The position numbers were made by a program, and so were the translations under genes. The notes beneath the pieces were generated by a model. That model had not been told where the DNA came from and did no database searches. It saw only the letters and a program-made list of their open reading frames with translations. A DNA stretch of 59,894 bases from positions 1-59,894 of IMG/VR virus record IMGVR_UViG_3300033388_003934, one strand, 5' to 3'. Shown piece by piece: positions 1-9,511 of this stretch. Each line of letters starts with the position of its first letter. The first letter of the stretch is position 1. The stretch is from a virus.

Positions 1-195
1 GAGAAGAAAGTTAAAGGAGCTGGTGGAATTAATCGTTCTATGATTATCAAGTATATTCCTGGAATGGTTGACCCATTTGATCAAGGTTCAATGAGAGCTG
101 CAAATTCAAGAGATTCCTTCACTTGCGAGATTCTATCAGAGTCTGGTATTGTTGTAAGAAATCCATTGTCTTGTGGACAACTTATTTTTGCTTAA
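1..195 (+). CDS. C-terminal end of putative major capsid protein (partial)
   Basis: The window opens inside a reading frame that runs 64 codons to a TAA at 193-195. The visible tail ends in NPLSCGQLIFA. Position just upstream of connector and tail genes is where crAss-like phages carry the major capsid protein (HK97 fold), so that is the inferred identity. Only the C-terminal end is visible and no fold-level motif can be checked. The 5' part lies outside the window. Confidence 0.55.
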   Translation, partial: EKKVKGAGGINRSMIIKYIPGMVDPFDQGSMRAANSRDSFTCEILSESGIVVRNPLSCGQLIFA

Positions 196-212
196 TTAAT
201 AATTGAAAGAAT

Positions 213-950
213 ATGGAAAAGGTAAAAGAAAAATCTGAAGTTTTAGAAATGCTTGATTTGTGTATTACAACGGGTAGTGCTGAAATAAGATTGAAAGATC
301 ATAAGAGAACAGGTTCAATAACTGTTAGAGATTATAATGACCCTGAAACTGGTGAATTGATGCAATTTGTTGATAAATTTGGTAATACTAAAGTGACTCG
401 TTTCACTAAAAATAGAACCTATGATTTAACAGATGAAAATCAAGCTTTAGAATATCATCATGTGAAAAATCATCCGATATATGCTAATGGACCAACACCA
501 ATTTTAGAGGCTGTTAATCTTGAAGAACAAGCACGAAATGATGTGTACTTAAAAGATTTAGAAGCTGAAGCTAATTATATAGTTCGAAAACTTTCTGGTG
601 AAAAACTACGAGATTTTGCTCGTGTTTTATTAGTAGGTAAAAGAATTAAAATTGGTGAAACTACTTCTGATGATGTAATCAAGCGTGAAATATATATGTT
701 AGCTGAAGAAACTGACCCAGCGGGTAAAAGTGGAGCTCAGAAAATTTTAGAAGCTTGGGAGAATCCTGATAGGAGTTTGAGAGAACTACTTGCAAAGGGT
801 GTTCACAACAAGACTTTTATAATTAAAGACGGTGTATATTTCTATGGTAAGATGAAAATGGGTACTACTATTGAGTATGCTATTGAATGGTTCAATGATA
901 ATAATGATATATTACCCCAAATAAGAAAAGAAGTTAACTCTAAGAAATGA
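213..950 (+). CDS. conserved structural-region protein downstream of capsid gene
   Basis: A 245-residue soluble protein with no signal peptide or membrane segment. The N-terminal third is beta-rich (GSITVRDYNDPETGEL) and the rest is charged and helical. It follows the capsid gene by 17 nt and overlaps the next gene by 4 nt (ATGA), so the two are probably translationally coupled. By position it should be a head or head-completion protein of the crAss-like virion. I do not recognise a characterised domain, and the virion role is inferred from context only. Confidence 0.6.
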   Translation: MEKVKEKSEVLEMLDLCITTGSAEIRLKDHKRTGSITVRDYNDPETGELMQFVDKFGNTKVTRFTKNRTYDLTDENQALEYHHVKNHPIYANGPTPILEAVNLEEQARNDVYLKDLEAEANYIVRKLSGEKLRDFARVLLVGKRIKIGETTSDDVIKREIYMLAEETDPAGKSGAQKILEAWENPDRSLRELLAKGVHNKTFIIKDGVYFYGKMKMGTTIEYAIEWFNDNNDILPQIRKEVNSKK

Positions 951-1579
951 CAATAGCTGAAATGCATACTACGATTGATTTGCTTTTAGATAAAGCAGAT
1001 GCTCCATGGTTTAATCCAACTGAAAAAGATGATTATATCAATCTTGCTCAAATTGAATTTGTGGAAACAAGGTATGCACAATTTGAAGCTATTGAAAAAA
1101 GAAGGGAAGAACTTTTGCCTCTTGTTAGGAAAAATTCATATTCGGGAATTAATATTATTAATTTAACAGCTATAAGTGAATTTCTTTATGTTTTAAGCTT
1201 ACAAGCTTATGTTAATGATACTTGTGAACCTACGGGGGTAAGAATAGAACCTGTACATCCTATACAATTAGATGATTTTGCTGGTGCCGAAAGGGATCCG
1301 TTTAACAAAACAACTGATGATAATGTAGGATATACACAATATAATGATGGAGCTGGTGCAAACACTCTTGAAGTGCATAGTACAAATGTTCCAAATTCTA
1401 TTGATTTGTTTTATTTAAAAAGACCTGTAGATGTTAGTATTACTGTTCCAACAAATTGTGAATTACCTGTTAGTACACATGAAGAAATAGTAAACATTGC
1501 AGTTCGAAAGATGATGATGACTATTCAAGATCAAAATTATCAAGTACAAATGAATGAAATACAACAACAAGGACAATAA
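947..1579 (+). CDS. putative head-tail connector / ring protein
   Basis: A 210-residue protein. Its N-terminus (DAPWFNPTEKDDYINLAQIEF, helices with alternating aromatics) resembles the all-helical adaptor/ring proteins under the portal of podoviruses (P22 gp4 / T7 gp11 type), which crAss-like phages also carry here. It overlaps the previous gene by 4 nt and lies upstream of the tail-hub genes. A ring role in the neck is inferred from position, size and helical N-terminus. No catalytic motif is expected or seen. Confidence 0.5.
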   Translation: MTIAEMHTTIDLLLDKADAPWFNPTEKDDYINLAQIEFVETRYAQFEAIEKRREELLPLVRKNSYSGINIINLTAISEFLYVLSLQAYVNDTCEPTGVRIEPVHPIQLDDFAGAERDPFNKTTDDNVGYTQYNDGAGANTLEVHSTNVPNSIDLFYLKRPVDVSITVPTNCELPVSTHEEIVNIAVRKMMMTIQDQNYQVQMNEIQQQGQ

Positions 1580-1589
1580 ATTATAAGTT

Positions 1590-1910
1590 ATGGCACAAAA
1601 GAAATACAAAAGAGCTGATTTAAGCAAAATGAAAATGACCGAACTTTATGAAATTGCTAAACACTATAAGTTAAAGAATATTAAAAAAATCAAAAAGTTT
1701 GATTTAATTCAGCAACTTACTGGTGAATTAGTAATTGGTCAGGAAGAACCTAAAAAGAAAGTTAGTAAACCAAAAGCATCTAAACCAAAGGCAAGTAAGC
1801 CAAAAGCTTCTAAGCCAAAAGCAACAAAGCCGGTGGAGAAAAAAGATGAAAGCGGATTAGTTAAATTTCATAGAGGGCTTCCTAAAAGAAGTTCAATGAC
1901 TTGGAGATAA
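1590..1910 (+). CDS. SAP/Rho-N-like protein with Lys-Pro-Lys-Ala-Ser repeats
   Basis: A 106-residue, very basic protein. Residues about 9-45 (ADLSKMKMTELYEIAKHYKL and following) match the two-helix SAP / Rho-N pattern that binds nucleic acid. Residues about 60-80 are four tandem KPKAS/KPKAT units. The C-terminus ends HRGLPKRSSMTWR. It sits between the connector gene and the 1939 gene in the head region. A nucleic-acid-binding head protein, perhaps helping to condense or anchor packaged DNA, is plausible; the function is inferred. Confidence 0.6.
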   Translation: MAQKKYKRADLSKMKMTELYEIAKHYKLKNIKKIKKFDLIQQLTGELVIGQEEPKKKVSKPKASKPKASKPKASKPKATKPVEKKDESGLVKFHRGLPKRSSMTWR

Positions 1911-1938
1911 ATTAAAAATTAAATAAAAACAAAATACC

Positions 1939-2643
1939 ATGGAAATAGGTAGATCTTACATAGCGTTTAACGCTGAAGCACATGTTCCGACTTTAACAGC
2001 GGGCATGATAGATATTACACCTTCTTTCGTAGTACCAACAAGTTCTTTATCAGGACAAGCACCTACAATGGCTGTTATTGCACAGGCTGCTGGAGTTCCT
2101 GCACAGAATGTTATTACATTCGCTGGAGCATTTGTTGCTGGAGATGATATTACTGTATCAATTACAAGTAGTGCAACATCTCGTCAACTATGGAGAAAGT
2201 CGTATTATTACACAGTACAACCTGGTGACGGATTAAATGATGTCGCTGAGGCAATTGGAAACCAAATATCAGCAGATGGTGAGCAATCAGAAACTCCATA
2301 TACTGGAGCTGTTGCTGCTCCTGTTGTAACAATAGCATTGAAAAGTGATGACACTGATTCATTGAATGTTACAGTTTGGACTAACTCTGCTGCTGGAACT
2401 TTAACTCCTGTAGCTACTGCAGCTACTATTTCAGAAGGGCAACCGTCTGATTTATTGGATAAAGGAATCCCAGCTGAAGATATTCTTTCTGCAAGTTATG
2501 ATACTTACAGATTTGAATACAGACCAACTGTTGCACAACCATTCATTGATATGGAAGGAAAGAAATCAATTGAGATTTATTTCTTTAGTGCTACTGGAAG
2601 TACTGGTGCTGCTACTTTAAAAGGTATTATAGACCTTTTATAA
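1939..2643 (+). CDS. putative head-decoration/fibre protein with GD(T)LNDIA domain
   Basis: A 234-residue beta-rich protein. Residues about 55-155 form a module with the pattern Y-x-V-x-x-GD-x-LNDVA-x-A (YTVQPGDGLNDVAEAI) and a later TNSAAGT. A related module is inserted in the tail protein at 3920-5107. Such domains are common on surface proteins of Bacteroidota phages. The gene is followed by a strong terminator, so it ends the head transcription unit, suggesting high expression. Likely a capsid-associated or head-fibre protein (inference from domain and position). Confidence 0.5.
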   Translation: MEIGRSYIAFNAEAHVPTLTAGMIDITPSFVVPTSSLSGQAPTMAVIAQAAGVPAQNVITFAGAFVAGDDITVSITSSATSRQLWRKSYYYTVQPGDGLNDVAEAIGNQISADGEQSETPYTGAVAAPVVTIALKSDDTDSLNVTVWTNSAAGTLTPVATAATISEGQPSDLLDKGIPAEDILSASYDTYRFEYRPTVAQPFIDMEGKKSIEIYFFSATGSTGAATLKGIIDLL

Positions 2644-2668
2644 GAAGTAATAAAATCATAAATTATCA

Positions 2669-2703
2669 AGAGAGCTTGATGCTTTTATTAAGCTCTCTTT
2701 TTT
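2669..2703 (+). terminator. intrinsic terminator after the head genes
   Basis: A perfect 9-bp stem (AGAGAGCTT at 2669-2677 with AAGCTCTCT at 2690-2698), a 12-nt loop and a run of six T (2698-2703). It lies between the stop at 2643 and the next start at 2715. Confidence 0.9.
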
Positions 2704-2714
2704 AAATAATTGGT

Positions 2715-3416
2715 ATGCCAACATTAAATGAATTTGCCTATAATATCCGTAATATCGGAAGAGCTGGAAATAGTGATGCTGATGATGAAAACATCAAAAT
2801 CAGTATGGTTAAGTTTTGGATTAATGGATATAGAGCTAAATTTATATTTGAATTTTCTAATGCTGGTAAATTAATCGATCCACAATTAGTACAAGACTTA
2901 GGTGTAGTTCCTTTAGAAGAAGTAGATAAAGCTGATTCTTCTTGTCCTGAATGTGTTAAATGGGGTTGCAATATATATAAAGTTGAAATTCCTAAATTAG
3001 TTGATTTACCTAATAATAGGGGATTAATGTTTGTAGGGTTAATAGACAAGCAAACTCCTATTATGTTAGATTATCCAGATACATCTATTTATAAAAGAGC
3101 TACCAGATTTGGAAAGAAATTTAATCGTTCTTATTTGATAGGAAATACATTATATGTGAGTACATCAAATGAAAATCTTGATTTAAAATATATTAACATT
3201 AGAGGAGTATTTGAAGACCCAAGAGAGGCCTACAATTATGTTGCTCCTGGTTGTGAACCTACTTGTTATAGTGATGATGATCCTTATCCGATACCAATGC
3301 GTATGTATGAGCCTATTACTAAAAGTATTTTAACAACTGAATTAAACATGGCAATTAACGCAGTCAATGACGAGTTAAACGATGGAAGACAAAACTATCA
3401 AGAGCAAGGACAATGA
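2715..3416 (+). CDS. putative tail/neck structural protein
   Basis: A 233-residue protein. The N-terminal part (NIRNIGRAGNSDADDENIKI, then a FWINGYRAKFI segment) looks like the conserved protein that precedes the tail tube/hub genes in crAss-like phages. It contains a CPEC / WGC pair near residues 78-86 and a second CEPTC. It overlaps the next gene by 35 nt. No enzymatic motif. A tail-hub or ring component is inferred from position; I am not certain which one. Confidence 0.5.
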   Translation: MPTLNEFAYNIRNIGRAGNSDADDENIKISMVKFWINGYRAKFIFEFSNAGKLIDPQLVQDLGVVPLEEVDKADSSCPECVKWGCNIYKVEIPKLVDLPNNRGLMFVGLIDKQTPIMLDYPDTSIYKRATRFGKKFNRSYLIGNTLYVSTSNENLDLKYINIRGVFEDPREAYNYVAPGCEPTCYSDDDPYPIPMRMYEPITKSILTTELNMAINAVNDELNDGRQNYQEQGQ

Positions 3417-3918
3417 TGGTGCTTTGACATTGTATGGTATATATTTGAGGACTAAAGGAAATGTAAATAAAGATATACTCCAATTAAACAAAGGTCGCAC
3501 CAATGTTAAAAATATAGGTTATAGACTATATGGTGATATTATACGCTCATATTTTAGCATCGTTTTTCGTGAAATCATAAGAGGATATACCTATCCTTTA
3601 TTAAATAAATTTGGTTGGTTTAAAGTAGTAAAGACATTATGTACAAGATATAATCCAAGTACATATAGTTTTAAAAAGATTAATGGTAAAATCATTCGTG
3701 AAAAAATTGATTTAAATATCAATAAAACGGATGGTTTTTTTTATTTTGTATTCTGGGATTCTCCAAAGAAATATAGACATTATAGATTAAGGGTTTCACC
3801 CAAATGGAAAAGATTAATATTTAAAGGTGTTATAGAAGATGAAATGGATTATCCAGATTACAGTTTATTAAGTTATGGTCGTAGAGCAACAAATAGTTAC
3901 ATACAAAAAATAAAATAA
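3382..3918 (+). CDS. conserved hypothetical protein of the tail module
   Basis: A 178-residue, strongly basic protein. The second half contains FFYFVFWDSPKKYRHYRLRV, rich in aromatic and basic residues. The start chosen (ATG at 3382) overlaps the preceding gene by 35 nt in another frame; a later start is possible. It ends 1 nt before the start at 3920. Small basic proteins occur at this place in crAss-like tail modules but I cannot name a function. Confidence 0.55.
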   Translation: MEDKTIKSKDNDGALTLYGIYLRTKGNVNKDILQLNKGRTNVKNIGYRLYGDIIRSYFSIVFREIIRGYTYPLLNKFGWFKVVKTLCTRYNPSTYSFKKINGKIIREKIDLNINKTDGFFYFVFWDSPKKYRHYRLRVSPKWKRLIFKGVIEDEMDYPDYSLLSYGRRATNSYIQKIK

Positions 3919-3919
3919 A

Positions 3920-5107
3920 ATGAGTCAGACAAATAATAAAATATCAATACATACTATAATTGGTAATGTTTGTGGAAACTTAGGTATTCGAAACATAAAT
4001 AATGTAATTGAAGATTTTGCTCGTTGGGCTGTAGATGCTGAAATGAAAATTGGTAGTGAGGGTTCATATAGAAGATTTGAGTGTGAATTAGATATTAAAG
4101 AAAGAAGAGCATGTTTACCTGACAATTTTATTAATCTAATAGCAGTTAAAAAAGGTGATGAAATATTAGATATGTCTACACAAAGTTTTAAGCTTATGAA
4201 TAAAGGAGCTGAAACTGGTGTAGCAAATGCAAACAGCAATTTTGTAAGTGGTAATTATCAACCATTTGATCCAGGTGCGCCTAATGTATTGTCTGTTGAA
4301 TTTTTAGGAACATATATAGGTGGTGAAACAATTAATTTAACAGTAGCTACTAATAGAAATGGAACTATTACGGTAAACACATTTAGCTATATAGTAGTTG
4401 GTGGAGATACATTAAATGATATAGCTTTAGCTTTTGAAGCACAATTTATGGCTGTATCTAACTTAGGATATAGTGTAATAGCTTCAGGAGGTGTATTAAA
4501 TCTAACTGCAAATGATAATTTAACTACATTACAAATAACTCCATTTACAGATTCAGCTGCCGGAACTATTGAAGTTAAAGTTTTACAAAATAGAAGATTA
4601 CCTTCTGAATGTGATCCTAAGCAAACTCCAAATGGAAATATAAACTTTACCTCACCTAACTTAGCGGAGCTACAATTAAATGATTTAAATACAGGAAGTT
4701 CTGCACAAGGTAATAATGGATTATCTTATTGGGGAAGGCAAGGATGGGGATTTACTGCATTTGCAAGTAAATTCACTATGGAAAATGGATATTTATATTT
4801 TAATCAATTAGACAATACTAAAGTTGGCGTTGCATATTGGGGGGTTGATTTAGATGAAGAAGGGTGGCCGCTTATTAATCAATTACATGAAGATGCTGTT
4901 ACACATTACTTAATGTATATGTATAAAGCAAGAGATTATTATGCTGGTAGGTTACCTCAAAATGTATATAAAGAAATGCAAGCAAGATGGTTTTGGTTAT
5001 GTGGTGAAGCTCGTGGAGATGATGAAATGCCTTCAGAAACAGAATTAAGACAACTTTCAAATATGTGGGCTCAAATATTACCATTACGAAATAAAAACTT
5101 CTTTTAA
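3920..5107 (+). CDS. putative tail tube / tail hub protein with inserted beta domain
   Basis: A 395-residue protein. The N-terminus (about 1-90, DFARWAVDAEMKIG, then a LPDNFINLIAV segment) and C-terminus (about 250-395, HEDAVTHYLMYMYKARDYY) have the pattern of crAss-like tail tubular/hub proteins. An inserted domain at about 118-225 (FSYIVVGGDTLNDIALAF, later TDSAAGT) is similar to the one in the 1939-2643 protein. It overlaps the muzzle gene by one base (TAATG). Likely part of the short tail, with a surface-exposed insertion; the exact position in the tail is inferred. Confidence 0.6.
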   Translation: MSQTNNKISIHTIIGNVCGNLGIRNINNVIEDFARWAVDAEMKIGSEGSYRRFECELDIKERRACLPDNFINLIAVKKGDEILDMSTQSFKLMNKGAETGVANANSNFVSGNYQPFDPGAPNVLSVEFLGTYIGGETINLTVATNRNGTITVNTFSYIVVGGDTLNDIALAFEAQFMAVSNLGYSVIASGGVLNLTANDNLTTLQITPFTDSAAGTIEVKVLQNRRLPSECDPKQTPNGNINFTSPNLAELQLNDLNTGSSAQGNNGLSYWGRQGWGFTAFASKFTMENGYLYFNQLDNTKVGVAYWGVDLDEEGWPLINQLHEDAVTHYLMYMYKARDYYAGRLPQNVYKEMQARWFWLCGEARGDDEMPSETELRQLSNMWAQILPLRNKNFF

Positions 5108-8100
5108 TGGCTGAATCAGGCAAAAACAGAACGATGAATACCTTCCAAGAAGGTATGAGAATGGATATTGATAAATTAAATCAACCTAATTCTTCATTTA
5201 GATATGGATTAAATGGAAGGTTAATATTTAATAGAGATGGTACATATGCGTGGGAATCAGAAAGAGGGAATAAGCTAAGTATTAATATTGCTCCTGATTC
5301 TGGAAGTGGACTTGCTGGAACAAACTATAAGCCTATTGGATGGACAGGAAAAAGTAATTTAATAGTATTATTTTTAGTTGGAGATACTGGATATAGTGAA
5401 ATTGGATTGTTAATTATAGATGAAAATGGAACCTCATCATATAAAACAATGTTTAATGACTTCAATGACCCAAATGGAGAGTTATTAAATTTTAGGGTTT
5501 ATAACCAAATAGAAGCTCGTTTTATTTATGAAACAGATAGATTGCTTAGAGCTTATTGGGTAGATGGAGTTAATAATGATAGTAATCAGCCACGATCATT
5601 TACTTTTTCTTATGATAACTCATTACCTGAAAATGATTTAAATGCCTATATACCTTTATCTAATTCTACTCACGATATTAATTTGCAGAGTAGTTTTAAT
5701 ATGGGTTTAATCAAATACAATAGAACTATTTCTGGTGGTGGCAATAAATTATCAGGTTCTTATCAATATACTTATAGATTAGTTACAGATGTTGGTTATA
5801 GAACTCCTTGGAAGCCATTAACAAATCCAGTTATAGTATCTACTGATCAAGTAACAGCTACTAACCCTTGGGAGTATGAAATGGAAGGTAGTGGAATTGA
5901 TAGTGGTAAAGCTGTTGAAATAGAAATTAAAGGAATAGACCAAAGGTTTGATGAAATAGAAGTTTGTTTTGTTTATTTAGAATCTGATGCTATACCTACA
6001 GAAGCATCCATATTTGAAATAACTCCCATTAGTGGTGATACAATGACATTTGTGGATAGCACAATGGATGGTGAGCCTGTATTAATAGATGAATTACCAG
6101 TATTTTTTCAAGGAATTAGAGCTGCTAAAACATTAAATATAAAAGATGAAAGTCTATATATAGGAAATACTATTGAATCATCATTTGAATTAAATGATTT
6201 AGAGGCAATATTAGAAAATCTAACTATAACTCCTTATTTTAAAAACATTAGATCAGATGAATATTCTATAGGTTCTTTTGAAGATGGTCGAGATGTAATT
6301 GGTATAGGTTCTAAGCCACCTATACATAGACAAAGTGTGGTAGCAAATGGTACAGCTACAATGATGTTACATGACCAACCTGGAGGTACTGAAGATTATA
6401 CTGTTGTAGATGAATATTCTAATTACAAAGGAACTCAAGTATCACATTTAAATAAAGGTTATTTTAGGGGAGAAACATACCGTTATGGTATTGTATTTTT
6501 TGACTTATTAGGATTTCAAAGTTTTGTATATCATTTATGTGATTTAGAAACACCTCAACAATATGAAAACACTTATACCGCAACAAGATTAAAATCTGAT
6601 GGTACAACTGTAGCTATTCCAGTAGTTCCATTAGCTGAAAGAGCTTGGACTACTTGTAATTTTGGAGATTATTTTGATGATGATGCTATTAATGGTTTAA
6701 GTGGTAGTGATACAGCTGATTCCTATTTAAGAATAATGGGAATTAAAGTAGGTGGTATTGATATATCTACAGTTAAAAGTCAAATTAGTGGCTTTATGAT
6801 TGTAAGAGCAAGATGTGAGGCACAAATATTAATGCAAGGTTTAGCTATGCCTTGTGTAAAAGAAAATGATACTACAAGACCGGCTCCTTATGGTCATGAT
6901 AGATGGTATGATTTTACTAATGGTGCAAATCCTTCTACTGTAACAGATATCACTGATATGGAATTAGTTTCAGCAAAAAGTATAGTAACAGGTGATACAT
7001 ATAAATTAAGACCAAATACAACTGTATTTTATCCTACTGATTTAGATTTTGGATATGCACAATTACCAAATGTTCAAACAGCAGATAGAATTAAATTAGT
7101 AAGTACTTGTTATCAAGTAGGACATGAATGTGTTGGAGATGAAGATGATGGTTCTGGGTGTTGGGAATATGTTAATCAATATTTTACTTGGGAAGATGAT
7201 AGTGGTTGTTGTGCTGATAGAGGTAGAGAAGGTGTAAGAAAACTATATAGAACTAAAAATGATTCTCAAGGTTATATAGATTTACCAGCAACAATAAATG
7301 ACCCATATCCAGCTCATGGTGTTGAAGCTAATATAGAGTATTTGCTTAATATGGGATTAGGAGATACAATAGATAATTATGAACCAGGATTAGATTTAGA
7401 TAATACTACTGAATTTGATGATGGTTTTCATATGGGTTATGAAGTTAATAAACAACATAAAGCGTGGGGAAAAGGAAATTCAGTATTTCTAAAACATGGA
7501 GATTTTACACCATTTGATGGTAGTGGAGTTGCTAAACCATGGAATCCATTTTTTCAAACGCCAAGTTCAGAATTGGCAGACCCTACATATATGGGTAGTT
7601 GGATAATGAATTATTTAAGACCTAATAATAATCCATATGGTGGGGTAACAAGGTCTTCATTAGAACGAACTGTATTTTTTAGTGTAGGACATTTTCAGCC
7701 TGTTAATAATCCAACATTTGATGCTCAAGGAATGCCTGCGACAGATATATTTAATGGTATAGAAGTTTGGGGTGGTGATTGTATATTAGATTATATGGGA
7801 TTTGCAAGATTATATCCAAGAATGCGAGATCCTTTTAATTGGAATAATCAACCTTTTGAATATGGTATTGGAGAACTTTTCCCATTAGAAAGTAGAGTAC
7901 ATCATCCATTAAGAAATGCTCCTTCTCAACAAAACCCAATATTTAGTAATGTAGGTTTAAGACCACAAAAAGAATTACAAGTTGGTGGTACAGAATGGCC
8001 AGATGGACTTTATTATGCAGCTGATTCAGAGTTAAGAGAAGAGTTTGATATTAATTCAGTCTTGTTTTATGAAGAAACAGTAATGTTGTATGCTCCAAAA

Positions 8101-9510
8101 CCATTAAGATTTAATGCAGTAGATCATTTTCCTGTAAGATGGAGATATACACCAAGTAAATTTTATGGTGATGAAATAGATAGCTGGAGAATATTCCAAG
8201 TAAATGATTTTGATGATTTAAATGGAGAATATGGAGAAATAACAAGTAGTTTATTTTTATTTAATGCAATATATTCATTTCAAGAAAGTGCATTTGGTAG
8301 ATTAAGAGCTTCTGACAGAGCTTTAATAGAATCTGCTAACCAAGGTTCACTTACTACGGGAATTGGCGAGAAATTAGATGGTGTTGATTATATCAATACT
8401 GAATTTGGCAATCAACATCAATGGAGTTTATTTAGTTCTGGAAAAGCAGCATATTGGATTGAAGTAAATCAAAGAAAGATATGTAGGTTTGCACAAGATG
8501 GATTTTTATCGTTAAGTGATGTAAGAGGATTACATCAATGGTCGGAAAATGAATTAAGATATTTTGAAAATCATGATACGCCTGTTGCTGGATTAGGAAT
8601 TAGTGGAATATTTGACTATCAAAATAATGTAGCACTATGGTCATTTATTAGAGAAAGAAGTGTTTTAGGCGCAAGAGAAGTGTATATAGTTTCTACACAA
8701 ACAAGAGTAGATGCTAATATTTATGAAGTTATAAATGATTTAGACCTTGTTGAAATTACACCTGATAAAGATATTGATGTATATATACCTAAAAATACTT
8801 CAGATAGCGGAAATAATTATTTATTTGTATTCTATATTACCAATACTTCTGTTGGTTTTAATTTAACTACAATTCAAAAAGAAGGTAATATAGATCAATC
8901 AATGATAACAATACTTCCAGGTGAAACATATAAGTTTTTTAGAAATAATATAAATGATGATTGGTCATATGTTTTAGTAACAAAACCTGAAATTAGAAGA
9001 AAATATTATAATACATTATCATTTAATGAAATTACTAATGCATTCGTAGGGTTTCATTCATATAATTCTAATATTTTTATAAATGCTAAGAATTTTACTT
9101 TAGCATATACAGTTTCTAAACAAAATGATTTATGGACTTTAAATACTGGAAGAATAGCTGAATTTTATGATGAATCTATTTATTCTATATTACAACCAAT
9201 AGTTGCTGATATGGCTATGTATGCAAAAGTTTTTGATACATTTAAAGGAAATGCAAACTTTAATTTAATAGATACATTAGAAGAAATACATTTAATTACG
9301 GATTCAACATATAATTTATTAAATCTAACAACTGATACAAGAAAAGCGTATAAAGAAAATGTATTAAGAATGCCTTTAAGAACACAAACACAATTAGATA
9401 GAACAAGAGGTAAGCGTTTAGAAGAAATAATGATTATAGATAATACAGATTTTAAATTAACTCAAATATCAAGTATAACAACTGATTATAGAGTTTCTAA
9501 TAGAATATAA
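5107..9510 (+). CDS. tail stabilisation / muzzle protein (P22 gp10-like family)
   Basis: A 1467-residue protein. The N-terminus NTFQEGMRMDIDKLNQPNSS followed by a FRYGLNGR segment is the signature of the crAss-like stabilisation (muzzle) protein that closes the tail tip. The rest is beta-rich with many aromatic turns and acidic patches. A central part (about 660-760) has clustered cysteines (CVGDEDDGSGCW, SGCCADRG). Adjacency to the tail hub upstream and the ejected proteins downstream fits. Family assignment is by motif recognition; the Cys cluster is seen directly, its role is unknown. Confidence 0.8.
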   Translation: MAESGKNRTMNTFQEGMRMDIDKLNQPNSSFRYGLNGRLIFNRDGTYAWESERGNKLSINIAPDSGSGLAGTNYKPIGWTGKSNLIVLFLVGDTGYSEIGLLIIDENGTSSYKTMFNDFNDPNGELLNFRVYNQIEARFIYETDRLLRAYWVDGVNNDSNQPRSFTFSYDNSLPENDLNAYIPLSNSTHDINLQSSFNMGLIKYNRTISGGGNKLSGSYQYTYRLVTDVGYRTPWKPLTNPVIVSTDQVTATNPWEYEMEGSGIDSGKAVEIEIKGIDQRFDEIEVCFVYLESDAIPTEASIFEITPISGDTMTFVDSTMDGEPVLIDELPVFFQGIRAAKTLNIKDESLYIGNTIESSFELNDLEAILENLTITPYFKNIRSDEYSIGSFEDGRDVIGIGSKPPIHRQSVVANGTATMMLHDQPGGTEDYTVVDEYSNYKGTQVSHLNKGYFRGETYRYGIVFFDLLGFQSFVYHLCDLETPQQYENTYTATRLKSDGTTVAIPVVPLAERAWTTCNFGDYFDDDAINGLSGSDTADSYLRIMGIKVGGIDISTVKSQISGFMIVRARCEAQILMQGLAMPCVKENDTTRPAPYGHDRWYDFTNGANPSTVTDITDMELVSAKSIVTGDTYKLRPNTTVFYPTDLDFGYAQLPNVQTADRIKLVSTCYQVGHECVGDEDDGSGCWEYVNQYFTWEDDSGCCADRGREGVRKLYRTKNDSQGYIDLPATINDPYPAHGVEANIEYLLNMGLGDTIDNYEPGLDLDNTTEFDDGFHMGYEVNKQHKAWGKGNSVFLKHGDFTPFDGSGVAKPWNPFFQTPSSELADPTYMGSWIMNYLRPNNNPYGGVTRSSLERTVFFSVGHFQPVNNPTFDAQGMPATDIFNGIEVWGGDCILDYMGFARLYPRMRDPFNWNNQPFEYGIGELFPLESRVHHPLRNAPSQQNPIFSNVGLRPQKELQVGGTEWPDGLYYAADSELREEFDINSVLFYEETVMLYAPKPLRFNAVDHFPVRWRYTPSKFYGDEIDSWRIFQVNDFDDLNGEYGEITSSLFLFNAIYSFQESAFGRLRASDRALIESANQGSLTTGIGEKLDGVDYINTEFGNQHQWSLFSSGKAAYWIEVNQRKICRFAQDGFLSLSDVRGLHQWSENELRYFENHDTPVAGLGISGIFDYQNNVALWSFIRERSVLGAREVYIVSTQTRVDANIYEVINDLDLVEITPDKDIDVYIPKNTSDSGNNYLFVFYITNTSVGFNLTTIQKEGNIDQSMITILPGETYKFFRNNINDDWSYVLVTKPEIRRKYYNTLSFNEITNAFVGFHSYNSNIFINAKNFTLAYTVSKQNDLWTLNTGRIAEFYDESIYSILQPIVADMAMYAKVFDTFKGNANFNLIDTLEEIHLITDSTYNLLNLTTDTRKAYKENVLRMPLRTQTQLDRTRGKRLEEIMIIDNTDFKLTQISSITTDYRVSNRI

Positions 9511-9511
9511 T

